From NCBI GenBank assembly GCA_001584585.1, contig LSYV01000061.1:106359-167352 (forward strand): DNA of 60,994 bases, read 5' to 3'. Under the pieces are notes generated by a model that searched no databases, was not told where the DNA came from, and worked only from the letters and a program-made list of their open reading frames with translations. Shown here piece after piece: positions 57,592 through 60,994 of this stretch. Origin of the DNA: Gonium pectorale (Eukaryota; Chlorophyta; Chlorophyceae; Chlamydomonadales; Volvocaceae). Each line of letters opens with the position of its first letter. Position 1 is the stretch's first letter. The position numbers and the translations under genes are program-made.

Positions 57592-59794
57592 ATGGGTAAC
57601 ATGTGCTCCTCTCCTGCGGCGGATGAGCCGGTCGCCAAGACGGTGCAGCCGGCCTCCGCCGAGACCTCGGCCAAGGAGGACGCCAAGCCCGCCCCAGCTG
57701 ACGCGCCTGCGCCTGCCAACGGCGCCGATGTCGCAGACGCGAAGGATGTGCCTACACCTGCGAAGGCAACAGAGGTCGACGAGGCCGCTGCAGCCACTCC
57801 GGCACCCGCTGAAGTGCAGGCGTCCACCACGGTCGTGGAGGAGGCTCCCAAGGCCAAGAAGCTCAGGGTGTACCTAATCTACTACAGGTTTGTGCTGATG
57901 ATTTGTCTGTGCTTTACGCCGTCGAATTTGACAGACAGTGGTTGCCGGTGTCCACCTGTACAGCACCTACGGCCACATCTACAAGCTCGCCCAAACCTAC
58001 AAGGAGGCCCTAGAGACGGTGCCTGACGTGGAGGTTTCTCTCTTCCAGGCACGTCAAAGATGAGCGTGTTGTCTCGAGGGTTTGACGTCCATTTGGCACG
58101 GACGTTGGCATGGTGGGAAGGAGTGCCGGCGGTGCCTGTGTGGGAGGCCTGCGCCCGGGTTTTCAGGGCTGGGACGCGGCACGTAATTCACGAAATGCTC
58201 TCTATCTGCCCTGGTATTGGGACAGGCATTAAAGGGCGGGGCACCTCCAAAACGCAAACCACCAACGATGCATAACCCCTTCCAATCTCCTCCCGCCGCA
58301 CCTGAATCCTCGCGCCGTCCCGTCAGGTGCGGGAGACCCTGTCCAAGGAGGTGCTCGAGAAGATGCATGCGGCGCCCAAGCCAGACGACGTCCCAGTCAT
58401 CGACACGCACACCCTGCCCGATGCGGACGCCTTCGTGTTTGGTTTCCCGACGCGGTGGGTGCCTTCAGCCTGCTGGGCGCCGCGTTTTGCGTGTTGGCCG
58501 GCTGCTGGCGGTGTCCTACACAGACTAGTCAAGGTGTACGGCAGCCTCCGTGCCACGTAAAACACCACAATCTTGTTTACGCGTGCGAATTGTAAACAGC
58601 GTGCGGCTTGGTAACAGTGTCTCGCGAAAACTTTGCCCGTCGTGCTGGACGTCTCCCCTACAGCTTCGGCATGATGGCCGCCCAAATGAAGGCCTTCTTC
58701 GACACGACCGGCGCGCTGTGGCAACAGGGCGCGCTCTTCGGCAAGCCCGCGTCCATGTTCACCTCCACTGCCACCCAGGGCGGCGGCCAGGAGACCACCA
58801 TCCTGACTGCAGGTGAGGCGCCCGATCAGCTACCGATGTTCGCCAGCGTGCAACAGTATTGGCCTCCATCTGGCCGCCTGTTTGCACGGTCCTCGTGGTT
58901 GTTGTATGCGTCGAATCGGATTGGCATGGCCAGACGGCGCCATACATTGCACAGGCGGTACTGTTGCCAGAACTCGCAGGTCGCGCCGCGGGCCTTCGAT
59001 GTGTGTGTTGACATGGAACAACGCATACGACGAGCGTAAGCGCGAAAGTGATGGTGTTGTTGTAGGACCCAGCTCCAGAGGGAGTCGAAGGGGTGATGTC
59101 CCTGCATGTTAGTTCGGCGGCAACCATGATGTGTATGTATGTGTTTATGCGTTGACCCCCCTTGTTGCCCCTTCTGCACCCCAGTGAGCCAGCTGGCGCA
59201 CCACGGCATGATCTACGTGCCGACCGGCTACGCGGCTGGAGGCGTCATGTTTGGCGTGCAGGAGCCCAAGGGCGGCTCGCCGTGGGGCGCCGGCACCCTG
59301 GCGGGGCCGGACGGTTCGCGGCAGCCGTCGGAGGAGGAGCTGGAGGCGGTGCGTGTGCAGGTGAGGCTTCTGGGGCGCGGAACCAGCGGAGCTGGCCGGT
59401 GAGGTGGGATTGGGCGTAGCGCTGGCTGGGTGGCCCTTGTTACAGGGGGAAGAAGTGATGCGCTGCGCCTTTTATTTTACGGCACCGTATCAAACGTGAT
59501 GTGCCACTACGATACTCCCGTCATGCATTGGAAGTGGCGACGTATCGTGCTGAGGAAGTGGGGAGTGCTGCCTTACCACGCTGTGCGGAACAGTCGTTCG
59601 CAAGTTGTACGAGTGTGGGGCTCACGACTTGAGTGCGTCTATCGCCCACCGCCACTCCACTCACCGCCCAGATTCTCAACCCGTATTCTGGCGTTTCCGC
59701 GTCACGCGTTCTGACTCGCTTCCCTCTTTCACTGCCCCCTCTCCTCCTGCAGGCCAAGCTCTTCGGTGCGGTCGCCAAGAAGCTCGCGGCTTGA
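57592..59794 (+). CDS. Flavodoxin quinone reductase with lipidation-type N terminus (AGG3-like)
   Basis: Six exons join in phase: 57592-57887, 57964-58048, 58327-58454, 58664-58812, 59185-59360, 59753-59794, giving 291 residues. Residues from about 92 form the same WrbA/FQR1 flavodoxin as the upstream gene: [55 protein letters not shown]. The first 90 residues are an Ala/Pro/Glu-rich extension that begins MGNMCSSP, a classical N-myristoylation start (Gly2, Ser6) with Cys5 available for palmitoylation. Chlamydomonas AGG3 is a flavodoxin of the flagellar membrane that affects phototaxis, and this gene is a good candidate for its counterpart; that is inference. Intron 2 has a GC donor (CAG|GCACGT). 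Confidence 0.9.
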
Positions 59795-60994
59795 GGAGGG
59801 CAGCAATCTGCTGCCTGAATTGTAGACGATGCAACGCGCGAGACCCGACACAAGTGCTGTGCGTGGACTTGGTCCCTTATTCCAGAAGAGTGGGCCGCAC
59901 CTGGAACCCTGCAACTAACCCTGACCGCGATTGAAGACCAAAGCGTGATGCGTGACGAGCGGATTGTGTTACATAGGCCCGTTGCCAGCGGTTGCGCGGC
60001 CAGAGTGTGTTTCTAAAATTGGGACTGCCTGGTACTTGTTGCTGCTTGATGTTAACGGTGCTGCATTGTATGGGGTTATTGCCTGAGGTGGGTTTCCAGC
60101 GTGGGGTCGTCCAGGTCGCACGCCCCCGAAGTCTTAGTATGGAGCACCCGCCGGGCTCTCTGTTGGGCGCGTGCCAGTGACTGGGTGGGTGCGGGCCACG
60201 GGAGCGGCGCAGATGTGTTTTGGCCATTCGAAGTGCGCTTGCCGTGCGGGGCGCGTCGTGCGGGCGCGCACGTGATTTCCGACACTACAGGTTCCAACAC
60301 GTTGTGATGAAGTGCCCCGTGGCTCGGGTATGGTCTTGCAATCCTGGTGGATTCGAGCGTGCAGCTGCCCTTCTCGTGCATTCGCATTGTTTAGACTCGA
60401 TCCTCTCTACGCAAGAAATCGCGTTGTATCCTGTTGTCGCTTGAGCCGGAGCTTGGCCGCGCTTGTATGTCTGTCGTAGTGGAACGCGCGGCGGAAGCAC
60501 GGGGCCGGGTCCAGCGCGGGCGCCTGTAGGGTAGCCTGTTATCCTTCTTTTACCTGACGAGTACAATTGTCATGCTTGCCTGGGAGCGCGAAGATGTCTT
60601 TGGCCTACCTGCCCTACTTGGTGTAAGGATGCTTGCCAGTGTGCAGTTAAACCTTCTCCTTCAGACAGTACTGACTACCGTGTGCACAGCACAGCCGCCG
60701 CCGTCAGCCCATGCCACGCCGCACCATTGGATACCGCAAGGCGCATGTCCTGCGCAAATGTCCTTGTGGCGCTTCTGGTCACGCCCCATGCCTTCTGCTC
60801 TAATTCAAACTCGAACTCACCTTCCTAGTGGGTGCCTGGCCTGCCAGTCCAGGCCCTCAGCTCCCTGTCCCCCGCGCACGGCCATTCCGCATCTGCCTCC
60901 TCCAAGCGATACCCAGCAGCACAACATCTTGACCCGAATCGACCAACAAGGGTGTCAAGATAAAGCTTCCATGTCCAATCTCTTACTTGCATGC
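59795..60994. other. 3' region of the second flavodoxin gene and right edge
   Basis: The first TGTAA after the stop is at 60622-60626, which would make a 3' UTR of about 830 bases, long but within volvocine range. No other gene is seen to the window end. Confidence 0.45.

Overview
The window is nuclear DNA of a volvocalean (Chlamydomonas-like) green alga. The evidence is very GC-rich, intron-dense genes with short exons, GT-AG plus a few GC-AG introns, TGTAA polyadenylation motifs, and products typical of a photosynthetic, flagellated alga (an LHCI antenna protein, PsbY, a katanin-like ATPase, an AGG3-like flavodoxin). I rebuilt ten multi-exon genes by matching protein families to splice sites and checking that the intron phases join. 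One further small single-exon gene is likely.

Layout, left to right. (1) 324-5186 minus: the N-terminal half of MCM7, running off the left edge, with an apparently lost zinc finger. (2) 7002-8157 minus: PSBY, a photosystem II PsbY polyprotein with three PsbY units and a one-base frameshift. (3) 8158-11797: intergenic, holding an inverted broken copy of the PSBY 5' end and copies of a dispersed repeat. (4) 11798-14627 plus: an LHCI chlorophyll a/b-binding protein. (5) 16805-18071 minus and 18397-24141 plus: a divergent pair, ChaC-type gamma-glutamylcyclotransferase and alanine aminotransferase. (6) 25564-31798 plus: a katanin p60-like-2 type AAA ATPase with a one-base frameshift at Walker B. 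(7) 33349-38806 minus: a 1629-residue predicted single-pass membrane protein of no recognised family. (8) 41703-41945 minus: an 80-residue helical protein with a TATA box. (9) 44405-51658 minus: a plastid-type alpha/beta hydrolase. One of its introns holds a 20-N gap flanked by a 421-bp duplicate, most likely an assembly artefact. (10) 54015-55543 and 57592-59794 plus: tandem WrbA/FQR1-type flavodoxin quinone reductases; the second has a lipidation-type N terminus like the flagellar-membrane flavodoxin AGG3.

The genes form no operon-like system. Several belong to the chloroplast (PsbY, LHCI, probably the hydrolase). Two concern carbon/nitrogen and glutathione turnover and share a 325-bp intergenic region. 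Two may concern cilia (katanin-like ATPase, AGG3-like flavodoxin). The most novel items are the large type I membrane protein, the triple-unit PsbY precursor, the cysteine-free MCM7 zinc-finger region, and short repeats shared between introns of different genes.
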